DNA from: Cyclobacteriaceae bacterium
Lineage (GTDB): Bacteria; Bacteroidota; Bacteroidia; Cytophagales; Cyclobacteriaceae
Assembly: GCA_016787645.1 (NCBI GenBank)
Contig: JAEUUF010000006.1
Location: 62,001 to 126,000 of the forward strand
Reading direction: 5' to 3'
DNA: 64,000 nt
The notes under the pieces: generated by a model
The model's database searches: none
What the model saw: only the letters and a program-made list of their open reading frames with translations
What the model was told of the DNA's origin: nothing
Program-made: the position numbers and the translations under genes
In this document: piece after piece, positions 44,537-54,509 of the stretch
How positions within the stretch are numbered: position 1 is the first letter of the stretch
Layout: each line of letters opens with the position of its first letter

Positions 44537-46549
44537 CTATTTGATGAGATCATTCAATAATTTCTCGTCCGCACCAAAGGGTAAGGTGATCTGCAAATCA
44601 TCTGCGGACTGCTGGGCCCTTGCCGCCGTATCCATCGCACCCTGGTTCCTCGCCCACGACCGCCGGGCGATTCCGTTGTTGACGTCAAAGGACAGCATGC
44701 TCCTGATCTTGCGGTCCGTATCGGCTGTACCATCGAGCAACATACCAAAACCACCGTTGATCACTTCTCCCCATCCTACTCCTCCTCCATTGTGAATGGA
44801 TACCCACGTAGCGCCACGGAACGAATCGCCGATCACATTGTGAATGGCCATATCGGCGGTGAACTGGGAGCCGTCATAAATATTTGAGGTCTCCCGGTAC
44901 GGACTGTCCGTGCCGGAAACATCGTGGTGATCACGACCCAGCACCACTGGTCCAATAGCACCTTCACGGATGGCTTTGTTGAATGCCTCCGCGATTTTCA
45001 TCCGGCCGATTGCGTCAGCGTATAAAATACGTGCTCTTGATCCTACGACAAGCTGGTTTTCCTTCGCGGCCCGAATCCACGCAAGGTTGTCTCTTAATTG
45101 AGAACGAATATCCTCCGGAGCCGTCTTCAATAGCTCTTCCAGTACGCCGGCGGCCAAAGCATCGGTGGTATCGAGATCCTCATCTTTGCCCGACGTGCAC
45201 ACCCAACGGAAGGGACCAAATCCATAATCAAAACACATCGGCCCCATAATGTCCTGTACGTAGGACGGATACTTGAACGTTAGCCCGTCCTCACTCATCA
45301 CGTCTGCCCCGGCCTTGGAGGCTTCCAGCAGAAATGCATTTCCGTAGTCAAAGAAATAAGTGCCGCGTGCCGCGTGGTGATTGATGGCCGTCACCTGTCG
45401 GCGGAGCGACTCCTGCACATCCTGCCGGAATCCCGCGGGATCCTTGGCCATCTTACGGTTGGCTTCCTCAAATGTCAACGTCACCGGATAATAGCCTCCC
45501 GCCCATGGGTTGTGCAGCGAAGTCTGGTCAGACCCGAGGTCCACATGAATTTCTTCAAAAGCGAAGCGTTCCCACACGTCCACAATATTTCCAAGGTAAG
45601 CCAGTGATACGGCTTCCTTGTTTCTTTTGGCCAACGCCACCCGCTTCACTAATTCATTGAGGCTCTCCGTGAGCTCGTCTACCCAGCCCTGCTCGTGGCG
45701 TTTGCGCGCTGCCTTGGGATTGATCTCGGCGATAACGGAAATGCAGCCGGCAATTTTTCCCGCCTTCGGCTGTGCCCCACTCATACCACCCAACCCGCTG
45801 GAAACAAAAAGTTTTCCCTCCAGTCCCTCGCCGCGTTTGGCAATCTTTCTCCCCGCATTGAGGAGCGTAATATTGGTACCGTGTACAATCCCCTGCGGAC
45901 CGATGTACATATATGATCCAGCGGTCATCTGGCCATATTGCGTCACGCCCAGCGCATTATATTTTTCCCAATCATCCGGTTTGGAATAATTTGGAATCAT
46001 CATTCCATTGGTCACCACAACGCGCGGAGCTCCTTTTGAAGAAGGAAACAATCCCATCGGATGACCGGAGTACATGTGCAGAGTCTGCAAATCGGTCATC
46101 GTGGCGAGGTACTTCATGGTCAGCAAGTACTGCGCCCAATTCTGGAACACCGCGCCATTGCCTCCATACGTGATCAATTCGTGCGGATGCTGCGCCACGG
46201 CCGGGTCCAGGTTGTTCTGGATCATCAGCATGATGGCCGCGGCCTGCTGCGAACGATGAGGATAATCCTGGATGGGACGGGCGTACATGGTGTAGGCAGG
46301 TCGGAACCGGTACATGTATATACGTCCGTAAGTGATGAGCTCGTGGTAGAATTCAGGCGCCAGTACCGCGTGATGACGTGGGTGGAAATAACGCAGGGCA
46401 TTCGCCAATGCCAATCGCTTCTCGGCGGCCGAGAGGATGTCTTTGCGCTTCGGGGCATGGTTGACCGTCTCGTCGTACGGTTGCGGCTCGGGAAGTTCGT
46501 CCGGTATTCCTTGTAAAATCTCTTCCTGGAAGGTGAGCTCTATCGCCAT
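44537..46549 (-). CDS. hutU: Urocanate hydratase, long Bacteroidota form
   Basis: The 670-residue NAD-dependent enzyme converts urocanate to imidazolone propionate in histidine breakdown. ITYGGNGAVFQNWAQYLL, MYSGHPMGLFPS, FVSSGLGGMSGAQPKAG (NAD site), CFDYGFGPFRWVCTSG (with the catalytic Cys region) and HNGGGVGWGEVINGG identify it. It is longer than the ~555-residue proteobacterial HutU. No hutH, hutI or hutG is in the window; it is translated directly after the patatin gene, with no gap between stop and ATG. Confidence 0.93.
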   Translation of the reverse strand: MAIELTFQEEILQGIPDELPEPQPYDETVNHAPKRKDILSAAEKRLALANALRYFHPRHHAVLAPEFYHELITYGRIYMYRFRPAYTMYARPIQDYPHRSQQAAAIMLMIQNNLDPAVAQHPHELITYGGNGAVFQNWAQYLLTMKYLATMTDLQTLHMYSGHPMGLFPSSKGAPRVVVTNGMMIPNYSKPDDWEKYNALGVTQYGQMTAGSYMYIGPQGIVHGTNITLLNAGRKIAKRGEGLEGKLFVSSGLGGMSGAQPKAGKIAGCISVIAEINPKAARKRHEQGWVDELTESLNELVKRVALAKRNKEAVSLAYLGNIVDVWERFAFEEIHVDLGSDQTSLHNPWAGGYYPVTLTFEEANRKMAKDPAGFRQDVQESLRRQVTAINHHAARGTYFFDYGNAFLLEASKAGADVMSEDGLTFKYPSYVQDIMGPMCFDYGFGPFRWVCTSGKDEDLDTTDALAAGVLEELLKTAPEDIRSQLRDNLAWIRAAKENQLVVGSRARILYADAIGRMKIAEAFNKAIREGAIGPVVLGRDHHDVSGTDSPYRETSNIYDGSQFTADMAIHNVIGDSFRGATWVSIHNGGGVGWGEVINGGFGMLLDGTADTDRKIRSMLSFDVNNGIARRSWARNQGAMDTAARAQQSADDLQITLPFGADEKLLNDLIK

Positions 46550-47314
46550 TTAGCCTAGTATCTTTGCGAGATCCGCTTTACGTAAGTTCTCTTTCGTGAA
46601 TTTATAGCCAAGGTCAAAAATCTCCTTGGCTTTCCCAATATCAAAGGCACTGAATTTGTCCAACCCGTGCGGCTCGATCACCACATCGCAGAGGTGTTTG
46701 CTCTGCAACGTATTGGCACCGATGGCCATCAGCAGGCTGCGCTCAATGACTACTTTCATGTTCGTCACGTCGAACCAGGGGGTAACACGATTACAATGGG
46801 AACCGATCAATACATCACACTGCTCATGCAACGGTCGCGCAGGCAGGTTATCAAGTATACCGCCATCCACATACAGCGCTTCTTTAAATCGGATAGGGCT
46901 AAACATCCCGGGTATACAGCACGATGAAAGAATCGCGGGAATAAGCTCACCCGAATCAAAATAATTCACCTGCCCCAGTTTGAGTTCGACGGCGGCGATG
47001 GTCAGGGGCTTCTTCAGCTTCGAGAAATCTTCGGGTAAGTGGTTTTTTAACAGCAACTGCAAACCATCCATGCGCAGCAATCCGCCGGGCAGCAACGAAG
47101 GCCGAACCGCGTTAAACATGGTCACCTGGCTGATGATCTTCAGCATCTCCGCCGGAGAAATGCCATTCGCATACAATGCTCCAACAATGGAACCGGCGCT
47201 GGTGCCTGAAATGCGTGTAGCGTGAATCCCAAATTCTTCCAGCGCCTGGATCACCCCAATGTGCGCCGCTCCCCGGGCGCCTCCGCCCGACAAGACAAGA
47301 CCGATTTCCTTCAT
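46550..47314 (-). CDS. Patatin-like phospholipase
   Basis: The 254-residue protein has the oxyanion GGGARGAAHIGV, the nucleophile elbow GTSAGS and the VDGGILDN catalytic Asp, which form the Ser-Asp dyad of RssA/patatin-type lipid acyl hydrolases. It has no signal peptide or membrane segment, so it acts in the cytoplasm. Its stop is immediately followed by the hutU ATG and it lies 8 bp after the MBL-fold gene, so the genes are co-transcribed. Confidence 0.88.
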   Translation of the reverse strand: MKEIGLVLSGGGARGAAHIGVIQALEEFGIHATRISGTSAGSIVGALYANGISPAEMLKIISQVTMFNAVRPSLLPGGLLRMDGLQLLLKNHLPEDFSKLKKPLTIAAVELKLGQVNYFDSGELIPAILSSCCIPGMFSPIRFKEALYVDGGILDNLPARPLHEQCDVLIGSHCNRVTPWFDVTNMKVVIERSLLMAIGANTLQSKHLCDVVIEPHGLDKFSAFDIGKAKEIFDLGYKFTKENLRKADLAKILG

Positions 47315-47322
47315 GGACGCGA

Positions 47323-48159
47323 TTACAGTTCCGACAACTTAAAAGTCCTATCCACCCTCACTCCTTTTTCCGTGTGCTTTACCGTGCAGCACTCATGCAC
47401 CGGGTCGTGCTCGAAGTAGAGTACGTATTTATTATCCGCTGCCAATTGCAGAAACTTCTCTTTCTCCTCCATGGTCATCAAAGGCCGTGTATCATACCCC
47501 ATCACGTACGGCACCGGGATGTGGCCGATGGAAGGTATGAGGTCCGCCATATAACATACCGTGGTGTCCTTGTACTTGATCATGGGCAACATCATCCGAT
47601 CCGTGTGGCCCGAAACAAAGAGAATGTCCATCGAAGGCAACGGGCTGTCCTGGTCTTCATACGCCATTCTCAGCTGACCGCTGTCCTGCATCGGCAGAAT
47701 GTTCTCTTTAAGGAAACTAGCCTTTTCTCTGGCGTTGGGCTGCGTGGCCCACTTCCAATGATCGGGGTTGCTCCAATAAGTAGCATTAGGAAAGGTTAGC
47801 ACCAGGTTATCCTGATCACGACGCACACCGCCGCCGCAGTGGTCAAAGTGAAGATGGGTAAGGAACATGTCCGTGACGTCGGCCGGCGAGAAGCCAGCTT
47901 TTCCCAATGATTTGATCAGGGTGTCATCACCGTGTAAGTAATAGTAGCTGAGAAATTTGGCGTCCTGCTTTTCGCCGATACCATTGTCGATGAGGATCAA
48001 CCGGTTTCCATCCTCAATCAATAAGCACCGCATGGCCCAACTGCAGAGATTATTGGCGTCGGGCGGGTTCAGCTTTTGCCAGATCGACTTGGGAACAACG
48101 CCAAACATGGCGCCGCCGTCGAGTTTGAAAAATCCGGTCTCAATGGTGTGCAGCTTCAT
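47323..48159 (-). CDS. MBL-fold metallohydrolase
   Basis: The 278-residue metallo-beta-lactamase-fold hydrolase carries THLHFDHCGG (metal ligands HxHxDH), then FVSGHTDRMM, ADLIPSIGH and FEHDP, supplying the remaining His and Asp ligands. The lactonase-like layout (LIDNGIGEK before the HxHxDH motif) fits quorum-quenching-type or other ester hydrolases, but the substrate is not determinable. Nineteen bp follow accA. Confidence 0.85.
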   Translation of the reverse strand: MKLHTIETGFFKLDGGAMFGVVPKSIWQKLNPPDANNLCSWAMRCLLIEDGNRLILIDNGIGEKQDAKFLSYYYLHGDDTLIKSLGKAGFSPADVTDMFLTHLHFDHCGGGVRRDQDNLVLTFPNATYWSNPDHWKWATQPNAREKASFLKENILPMQDSGQLRMAYEDQDSPLPSMDILFVSGHTDRMMLPMIKYKDTTVCYMADLIPSIGHIPVPYVMGYDTRPLMTMEEKEKFLQLAADNKYVLYFEHDPVHECCTVKHTEKGVRVDRTFKLSEL

Positions 48160-48178
48160 GATCGCGACTAACCCTCAC

Positions 48179-49129
48179 CTACTCTTTCACCACACCCATC
48201 GCCGAGAATTTCTCGATACGCTGACGAATGCGCTCGTCGGCAGGAATGGCCATCAATTCCTTGGTAGTTTCCAGGATGACACGCTTTACTTCCATGGCCA
48301 TGGTCTTGATGTCATTGTGCGCGCCGCCGAGCGGTTCTTTCACAATTCCGTCGATCAGGTGAAGTTCTTTCATGTCTTTCGCGGTAAGCTTCAGTACTTC
48401 CGCCGCCTGCTCCTTGTAGTCCCAGCTGCGCCAGAGGATGGAAGAACAGGATTCGGGAGAAATTACCGAGTACCACGTATTCTCCAGCATCAGCACACGG
48501 TCGCCAACCGCTATGCCCAGCGCGCCACCGGATGCACCCTCTCCGATCACAATGCAAATCACCGGGACATTAAGCATGAACATCTCCTTCAGGTTGCGGG
48601 CGATCGCTTCTCCTTGCCCTCGCTCTTCGGCTTCAAGACCAGGAAAGGCTCCCGGTGTGTCGATAAACGTGACGATGGGTTTGTTGAACTTCTCCGCAAT
48701 TTTCATCAGGCGCAGGGCCTTCCGGTAACCTTCCGGGTTAGCCATTCCGAAATTGCGCATCTGCCGCTGCTTGGTATTGCGGCCTTTCTGCTGTCCAATG
48801 AGCATGAAGGACTGGCCTTCAATCATTCCTAATCCGCCCACCATCGCCTTGTCATCGGCCACGTTGCGGTCGCCGTGCAATTCAATAAAATCGGTGGTGA
48901 TCTCGTAAATGTAGTCCAGGGTGTATGGACGGTCGGGATGGCGGGAAAGCTGAACGCGTTGCCAGCCCGTCAAGTTTTCAAAAGTCTCCTTTTTCAAGTC
49001 CAGAATTTTTTGCTCGAGCGCCCGGATGGCCCGGTTCACATTCTCGTCACTGTCATCGGCCAGTTGCTTCATATCCTGCAACTTGGTCTCCAGTTCAGCA
49101 ATGGGCTTTTCGAAATCCAATAGATTCAT
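48179..49129 (-). CDS. accA: Acetyl-CoA carboxylase carboxyltransferase subunit alpha
   Basis: The 316-residue subunit works with AccD to carboxylate acetyl-CoA in fatty acid synthesis. The N-terminal coiled region ([15 protein letters not shown]), [41 protein letters not shown] and [11 protein letters not shown] are standard. The ATG at 49129 is preferred to an in-frame TTG eight codons upstream. It is the first gene of a five-gene minus-strand run and has a promoter just before it. Confidence 0.96.
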   Translation of the reverse strand: MNLLDFEKPIAELETKLQDMKQLADDSDENVNRAIRALEQKILDLKKETFENLTGWQRVQLSRHPDRPYTLDYIYEITTDFIELHGDRNVADDKAMVGGLGMIEGQSFMLIGQQKGRNTKQRQMRNFGMANPEGYRKALRLMKIAEKFNKPIVTFIDTPGAFPGLEAEERGQGEAIARNLKEMFMLNVPVICIVIGEGASGGALGIAVGDRVLMLENTWYSVISPESCSSILWRSWDYKEQAAEVLKLTAKDMKELHLIDGIVKEPLGGAHNDIKTMAMEVKRVILETTKELMAIPADERIRQRIEKFSAMGVVKE

Positions 49130-49150
49130 TCGCTCGCGTGGTAAGGCGGA

Positions 49151-49158
49151 CAAAATTA
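49151..49158 (-). promoter_or_regulatory. accA operon -7 promoter element
   Basis: On the minus strand this reads TAATTTTG, an exact TAnnTTTG, 21 bp upstream of the ATG; a TTG lies 17 bp further upstream as a possible -33 element. Confidence 0.5.
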
Positions 49159-49297
49159 CAAGATTTTCCCGGTTTCAACAGGATAGACAGGCTTCTGCAT
49201 AGATCATCTAGTCACGGTATTTGACCACTTAGCACAATACTTCTACCCGGCGTGGTCTTATGCCATTCTTTTGCGGAGAATCAACACAGTTCCAACC

Positions 49298-51880
49298 ATG
49301 AAACGAATTCTTTCACTCCTCTTCACCTTCGTGGCTGCCGCCGCTTTCGGTCAGCTTCCTAAACCTGCCGAAACTTTCGGCTTTGAACCGGGGGCAGACT
49401 ATAAGATGGCTACTTACGACCAGATGCTCACCTATTATGCCAAACTCGATGCCGCCAGCGATCGCGTGCAGATGATCGACATCGGCAAATCAGTACGAGG
49501 AAGGCCGATGAAACTGATCTTCATCTCCAGCAAGGAGAACATGAAGTCGCTCGACAAATGGAAAGATATCAGCGCAAAACTATCCCGCGCCAACATCCCG
49601 GCCGACGAAGCCCGAAAGCTCAGCCGGGAAGGCAAGGCCATTGTGTGGTTTGATGGTGGTATGCACGCCAGTGAAAAGGCACACGCACAGATGACACCTG
49701 AATTGGTTTACCGCATCGCGTCGGAAGAATCAGACGAGATGAAAAATATACGCAACAACGTGATCACCCTCGTGGTGCCGGTCATCAACCCCGATGGTCT
49801 TGATATCGTCGGCTCGTGGTACCGGAAGTATGTCGGTACTCCTTATGAAACTTCCGACCCGCCCATTCTCTACCAGGAGTACGTCGGACATGACAACAAC
49901 CGCGATTGGTTCATGAGCAACATGCCGGAAACCAAAGCGGTGACAACGGTATTGTACAGCCAGTGGTATCCGCAGATTGTACACAACCATCACCAGACGG
50001 CTCCCTCGTGGGCACGCATCTTCATCCCTCCTTTCCGGAGCCCTGTCAACCCGAAGATTCACCCGGGTGTTACCACCGGTGTGAACCTCGTGGGTACCGC
50101 GATGGCCAATCGTTTTGCTATGAGGAAAATGCCCGGCGCCATTTCCCAAACCACCTTTGAAATGTGGTGGAACGGCGGCATGCGCACAGCTCCCTATTAT
50201 CATAACCAGATCGGTATCCTCACGGAAACATCACACGCTACACCTACACCGCGTTACTACCCCACCGACTCCGTTCCCAAAACCGTGGGCGGCAAAACCA
50301 CCGACGGCACTGAAATCTTCTATGCGTATCCCTGGCGAGGCGGCGAGTCGCATTTCCGCGATGCCGTGAATTACATGCTCGAAGCCTCCATGGCCGTGCT
50401 TGACCTGGCTGCCGAGAAGCGCGATGAACTCCTCTATAACATCTACCAGATGGGACGCGACGCCATCGATGATAAGACTGGCGCTTTTGCCTACATCATT
50501 CCTAAGAATCAATGGGATGCTGCTTCCGGCGACAACCTCGTGAACGTAATGATGCAGGGCGGTATTGAAGTACATCGCGCTACCGCCGCATTCAAAGTTG
50601 GGAACACGGAATACCCGGAAGGATCATACATACTATATGGAGCGCAGGCCTTCCGTCCGTACCTGGCCGACCTAATGGAACGCCAGAATTACCCCGACCT
50701 GTACCAATTCCCCGGCGGCCCCCCCATTCCACCTTACGACCTCACCGGCTGGACACTTCCCATGCAGATGGGTGTAAAAGTGGATCGGGTTACCACATCG
50801 TTTACCGCCACCGCACAGAAACTCGAAACCAAAATCGCAGTCAATGCCGGAAGCGTCAAAGGCAACGCAGGTTATGGCTACGCGATCGCACGACAAGATA
50901 ACGCCAGCGCGAAGGCTGTGAATCGATTATTGAAGGCCGGTGAGAAACTCGTCGTGGCCACGGCTTCGTTCACCGATGGTGGAACGAATTTCCCCGCCGG
51001 AACTTTCCTCGTGGAAAAAGGCTCCAAGACATCCAACAATCTCTCACGCGTTGTGCAAGAGACAGGTGTAAGCGCTCAAGCTATCAGCGCCAAACCCGCC
51101 AACATCAAAGCCATGCCGAAAGTTAAAGTCGGCATTTACAAATCTTGGGTCGACAACATCGACGAAGGGTGGACACGCTGGGTGCTGGAACAATTTGACT
51201 TCGACATCGATACCCTGCACGACACGGACATCCAGGCGAAGAATCTCAGCTTGTACTCCGCGATCCTCCTGCCCTCGCAGCGAGGCGAAGAGATCATGCA
51301 CGGTCACCGAAAAGGTGAGATGCCGGACCAGTTCACCGGGGGAATCGGGCTCACCGGTGTGCAGGCCCTGGAGCGTTATGCGGCCAATGGCGGCACGCTC
51401 ATTTGCCTCGACCAGTCTTCCGGTTTTGCCATCGAACAGTTTGGTTTGCCCGTTGAGGATCTCACCGCGGGCCTCAGCACCAACGAGTTTTTTATACCTG
51501 GCTCGCTGATCCGCATGACCGTCGATGTGAACAACCCGCTGGCATTCGGAATGCAGCCGGAAGCGGCCGCTTCATTCCAGCGCAGCCGTTCATTCCGGAA
51601 GATTGTGCCGACACGAAAAGGCGAAGGCGGCAACGAGAAGACCGTTCCTTACCCCTCACCTGATGTGGTTGAGGTGGCCCGCTATGCCAGCAAGGACCTC
51701 GTGATGAGTGGTTGGGCTAAAGGGCACGACCGCTTTCTCAAAGACAAGTCGGCGATGCTTAACGTGGGTTATGGTAAAGGACGCGTAGTACTGTTCGGGT
51801 TCCGCCCGCAGTTCCGTGGACAGACCCATGGCACATATAAACTCCTGTTCAACTCCATTTACTCCGGAGCCATGAAGTAG
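49298..51880 (+). CDS. Secreted M14 zinc carboxypeptidase family protein
   Basis: The 860-residue protein has a signal peptide (1-19, AAAFGQ) and an M14 peptidase domain (about 45-370). Zinc ligands are in GGMHASEKA (HxxE) and IVHNHHQT; VVPVINPDGLD is the family signature, and GILTETSHA is in the region of the catalytic Glu. A ~480-residue C-terminal part includes a flavodoxin-like/glutamine-amidotransferase-like fold (LYSAILLPSQRGE, GRVVLFGFRPQFRG), as in large Bacteroidota M14 enzymes. It is expected in the periplasm. The ATG at 49298 opens the signal peptide. It is divergent from accA and ends with its own terminator. Confidence 0.88.
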   Translation: MKRILSLLFTFVAAAAFGQLPKPAETFGFEPGADYKMATYDQMLTYYAKLDAASDRVQMIDIGKSVRGRPMKLIFISSKENMKSLDKWKDISAKLSRANIPADEARKLSREGKAIVWFDGGMHASEKAHAQMTPELVYRIASEESDEMKNIRNNVITLVVPVINPDGLDIVGSWYRKYVGTPYETSDPPILYQEYVGHDNNRDWFMSNMPETKAVTTVLYSQWYPQIVHNHHQTAPSWARIFIPPFRSPVNPKIHPGVTTGVNLVGTAMANRFAMRKMPGAISQTTFEMWWNGGMRTAPYYHNQIGILTETSHATPTPRYYPTDSVPKTVGGKTTDGTEIFYAYPWRGGESHFRDAVNYMLEASMAVLDLAAEKRDELLYNIYQMGRDAIDDKTGAFAYIIPKNQWDAASGDNLVNVMMQGGIEVHRATAAFKVGNTEYPEGSYILYGAQAFRPYLADLMERQNYPDLYQFPGGPPIPPYDLTGWTLPMQMGVKVDRVTTSFTATAQKLETKIAVNAGSVKGNAGYGYAIARQDNASAKAVNRLLKAGEKLVVATASFTDGGTNFPAGTFLVEKGSKTSNNLSRVVQETGVSAQAISAKPANIKAMPKVKVGIYKSWVDNIDEGWTRWVLEQFDFDIDTLHDTDIQAKNLSLYSAILLPSQRGEEIMHGHRKGEMPDQFTGGIGLTGVQALERYAANGGTLICLDQSSGFAIEQFGLPVEDLTAGLSTNEFFIPGSLIRMTVDVNNPLAFGMQPEAAASFQRSRSFRKIVPTRKGEGGNEKTVPYPSPDVVEVARYASKDLVMSGWAKGHDRFLKDKSAMLNVGYGKGRVVLFGFRPQFRGQTHGTYKLLFNSIYSGAMK

Positions 51881-51910
51881 GTCATAAGCTATATGCGATT
51901 GACAGGCAAA

Positions 51911-51949
51911 GCACGGTGCCGGTGTTCTTCACCGGCACCGTGTGTTTTC
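51911..51949 (+). terminator. Strong hairpin terminator of the M14 peptidase gene
   Basis: CACGGTGCCGGTG (51912-51924) and CACCGGCACCGTG (51930-51942) form a 13-bp perfect stem with a 5-base loop, followed by TGTTTTC. It starts 31 bp after the stop. The next 12 bases include the palindrome CAGCAATTGCTG. Confidence 0.8.
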
Positions 51950-52027
51950 AGCAATTGCTGTACTTTGAAAAAATGCCGACAACGAGTCTCGCTTTGTCTC
52001 CGTTTACGCTCAAAAAACCTGTTTCCT

Positions 52028-52612
52028 ATGAAATCACTTCTTGCTCTCATTTGCGCTCTCAGCTACCACATGGCAGGTGCTCAAAGCGATCTCCCTTACC
52101 GGGAAATACCAGACTATCCAACCGCTTATACTGCGGGAACGGTGGCCGCGCGCCTACTCGACGGACTAGGCTTCCGGTATTATTGGGCCACGGAAGGATT
52201 GCGACCGGAGGATCTTCAGTTCCAGCCCAACAAGGATGGCCGCACCAGCCTTGAGACGATTAAACACATTTATGAACTGACGCTGACGATCGTCAATGCC
52301 ACCAAAAAGGCGGTGAACGATAACACCGTACCCAAGCCGGTACTCACTTTTGAGGAGATGCGCCGCAAGACCCTGGAGAATGTCCGTGAAGCCAGCGAGA
52401 TGCTGAAGAAGGCGTCCGACAAGGAAGTGAGCGAACTCAAAGTAATCTTCAAGAGTGACCGGGGCACCAGCGAGTTTCCATTTTGGAACGAACTCAACGG
52501 GCCTATCGCCGACGCCTTGTGGCACACCGGGCAAGTGGTTTCTTTCCGGCGTGGTTCGGGCAATCCGTTCAACGAGAAAGCCAGTGTCTTTACCGGTAAG
52601 GTGAGGCCTTAA
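52028..52612 (+). CDS. Secreted DinB-like four-helix protein
   Basis: The 194-residue protein has a signal peptide (1-18, AGAQ) and a DinB/DUF664-like helical fold: LDGLGFRYYWATEGL, a SLETIKHIYELTL helix and ADALWHTGQVVSFRRGSGNP, with conserved His residues that bind metal in this superfamily. Cytoplasmic relatives are thiol transferases; an exported form suggests a different role. I use the ATG at 52028; a longer frame upstream covers the terminator region and has no homology. Confidence 0.75.
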   Translation: MKSLLALICALSYHMAGAQSDLPYREIPDYPTAYTAGTVAARLLDGLGFRYYWATEGLRPEDLQFQPNKDGRTSLETIKHIYELTLTIVNATKKAVNDNTVPKPVLTFEEMRRKTLENVREASEMLKKASDKEVSELKVIFKSDRGTSEFPFWNELNGPIADALWHTGQVVSFRRGSGNPFNEKASVFTGKVRP

Positions 52613-52615
52613 ACT

Positions 52616-53029
52616 TCAAAGGAAGAACTTCTTCACTTTCGCGACCACCTGGTTCTGGGTCATGTGATCGGCGGGTTCTACGCCGCGCAGTTTTCCGGCA
52701 AGCGCAGTGAAGGCTTTTTCCGTGTCGAGTTTACGCTGCAGATGCTTGCGTGTTTCGGCGGGACCAAAGACAAACAATTCATCTGAATCAGCGACCTTCT
52801 TCAGGACAGAATCCAGGTACTGATCCAATTGGTGCCTTTCGCGTTCTTCGAAACGCTTCTCGGGAATAAGGTGCTTTGAACCCATGTAAACCCCTTGGTT
52901 TCCATCCGCATAATGGTGAACCCGGTTCTCTACCTCAGCATCAATCTCCTCCACGCGTTCTTTTCCGTCTATCAAGTTAACGATGACGGCCTTGCTGCCA
53001 TCGATCCAAATACCGGTTTGCTTTTTCAT
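52616..53029 (-). CDS. Small hypothetical protein, release-factor-like (baeRF) fold suspected
   Basis: A 137-residue cytoplasmic protein. KKQTGIWIDGSKAVIVNL at the N terminus and ELFVFGPAETRKHLQRKL in the middle recall bacterial eRF1-like (baeRF) and host-attachment-type proteins, but the match is by eye and weak. It ends four bp from the convergent DinB-like gene. No signal peptide. Confidence 0.5.
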   Translation of the reverse strand: MKKQTGIWIDGSKAVIVNLIDGKERVEEIDAEVENRVHHYADGNQGVYMGSKHLIPEKRFEERERHQLDQYLDSVLKKVADSDELFVFGPAETRKHLQRKLDTEKAFTALAGKLRGVEPADHMTQNQVVAKVKKFFL

Positions 53030-53198
53030 AACGGGCAGATCTTTACCGTCTGCAGGCTCAAGGTACCCTGATGAACTGCCTGCTTCAATGCGGTCGGTAT
53101 TCGGTGGTGATGACTTTTGTCACCGCGTTCCTGGTGACAATCCTCATTGGATTTGGACAACTCACCGACCTAAATTGTTAAAACCGGCCGAGGATTTC

Positions 53199-53648
53199 AT
53201 GAAACACCGGTTTCCATTATTAATTCTTTGCGGCCTGCTCACCCTGGGCTGCAAAACCTACCAATCCATTCTCACGCCGGGCATGGACGGGGTCGATTCT
53301 GTTACACTGTCGCACCTGACGTTGGGTAAGTCTTACGAGATCCTCCTGGCCAGCGACAGTGTCATCGAAGTAAAGGTGCTGGCCGCGGACTATCACCAAC
53401 TTACTTGTGAGACCAAGTACAAAGACTCAACCGCATTGAAGGGTTCCATCGTCGTTTCCCAGGGCGAAGAAGTCATTTCCAGTCAAAACCCAGGTCCAAC
53501 CATCCTTCTGCGGGAGAACATTAAGGACGTGAGAGAACGGAAGACTTCATCGCATGAAACCAAGAAGAACATTGCGTTGACGGTGGGCCTGGCCCTGATC
53601 CTGGCTACTGCCCTCATGATTGAAAACTACGTCAAGAGCACCTTCTAG
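53199..53648 (+). CDS. Hypothetical lipoprotein with C-terminal membrane helix
   Basis: The 149-residue protein has a lipobox (LTLGCKTY, Cys ~16), a central strand-rich region (LGKSYEILLASDSVIEVKVLAAD) and a C-terminal hydrophobic helix (NIALTVGLALILATALMI). A lipid anchor plus a C-terminal helix is an unusual combination. I use the ATG at 53199 because it opens the lipoprotein signal. Family not recognised. Confidence 0.6.
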   Translation: MKHRFPLLILCGLLTLGCKTYQSILTPGMDGVDSVTLSHLTLGKSYEILLASDSVIEVKVLAADYHQLTCETKYKDSTALKGSIVVSQGEEVISSQNPGPTILLRENIKDVRERKTSSHETKKNIALTVGLALILATALMIENYVKSTF

Positions 53649-53727
53649 CATAAGGTCAGGGCAGTTCGTGATAATCGTCACCCCGGTTCAGCATCCGGTT
53701 GCCTTTCTTTAGGGGAAAGGTGATCCC

Positions 53728-54369
53728 GTGAAAGAGCGCTTCAACCCGATATTTTATCTCCTGTTTCAATCACCGCGGCCCATGCGGCTGGTGAATTGGA
53801 TTTCTTTCTTTCGGGTGGTGGCCTTCCCGGTGTTCCTGGTGTTGCTAACCCTGCGGGCAGTGGATGCTTTCAAATGGCTCGTGCTGGCCAGCTTCCTCAC
53901 CGACGCCCTGGATGGCTACCTGGCCAGGAAGTTCAAGGTCATCAGCATCCTCGGATCTCGGCTGGACTCCCTGGGAGACGACCTCGCGATCCTGGCGGCC
54001 TTCCTGGGGGTGGTCGTCTTCCGCTGGAACTTCCTCATCGACCAATGGATCCTCATTTCTTTGCTCTGGTTCCTGTTCCTGGTTCAGCTGGGATACGCCA
54101 TGGCCAAATACCAGAAGCCTACCAGTTTCCACACCTACGGCGCGAAGCTGGCGACACTCTTCCAGGGAGCCTTCCTGAGTTCGCTGTTCTTTTTTGATGA
54201 ACCCCTTCTCCCCTTGTTCTATGGTACTGTGGTAGTTACGTCCCTTGAATTGATCGAAGAGATCATCATGGTCGGGATGTTGCCCACGTGGCGGTCCGAT
54301 GTTCGCGGGCTGTATTGGATCAACAAGCCCACGCCAGACGACGGCTCCGGGACATGGAACCCTGAATGA
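53728..54369 (+). CDS. CDP-alcohol phosphatidyltransferase family membrane protein
   Basis: The 213-residue inner-membrane enzyme has about six hydrophobic segments. Its signature D-x2-D-G-x2-A-R-x8-G-x3-D-x3-D is seen as DALDGYLARKF followed by GSRLDSLGDD. Such enzymes condense CDP-diacylglycerol with an alcohol headgroup. The start is GTG with an AGGGGAAAGG upstream; an internal Met at codon 19 would remove only the cytoplasmic N terminus. It resembles but is not clearly PgsA; the headgroup is unknown. Confidence 0.8.
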   Translation: MKERFNPIFYLLFQSPRPMRLVNWISFFRVVAFPVFLVLLTLRAVDAFKWLVLASFLTDALDGYLARKFKVISILGSRLDSLGDDLAILAAFLGVVVFRWNFLIDQWILISLLWFLFLVQLGYAMAKYQKPTSFHTYGAKLATLFQGAFLSSLFFFDEPLLPLFYGTVVVTSLELIEEIIMVGMLPTWRSDVRGLYWINKPTPDDGSGTWNPE

Positions 54370-54397
54370 TGGCTTTATCCAATAGTTCCTGGGCCTA

Positions 54398-54428
54398 TTT
54401 GGATTAAATCCTTCAAAACCTATCTTTG
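54398..54428 (+). promoter_or_regulatory. tRNA-Asp promoter
   Basis: TTTG (54398-54401) and TATCTTTG (54421-54428) are separated by 19 bp, an exact match to the Bacteroidota housekeeping sigma consensus. Transcription would start near 54435, about 75 bases before the tRNA. Confidence 0.7.
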
Positions 54429-54509
54429 CACCCTCGTTTTGTGGTCCAGGAGTCAAAAAGTAGCATACTCCCAACTTTAAACCTTGAACCCAGAACGTTT
54501 AACCTATTA

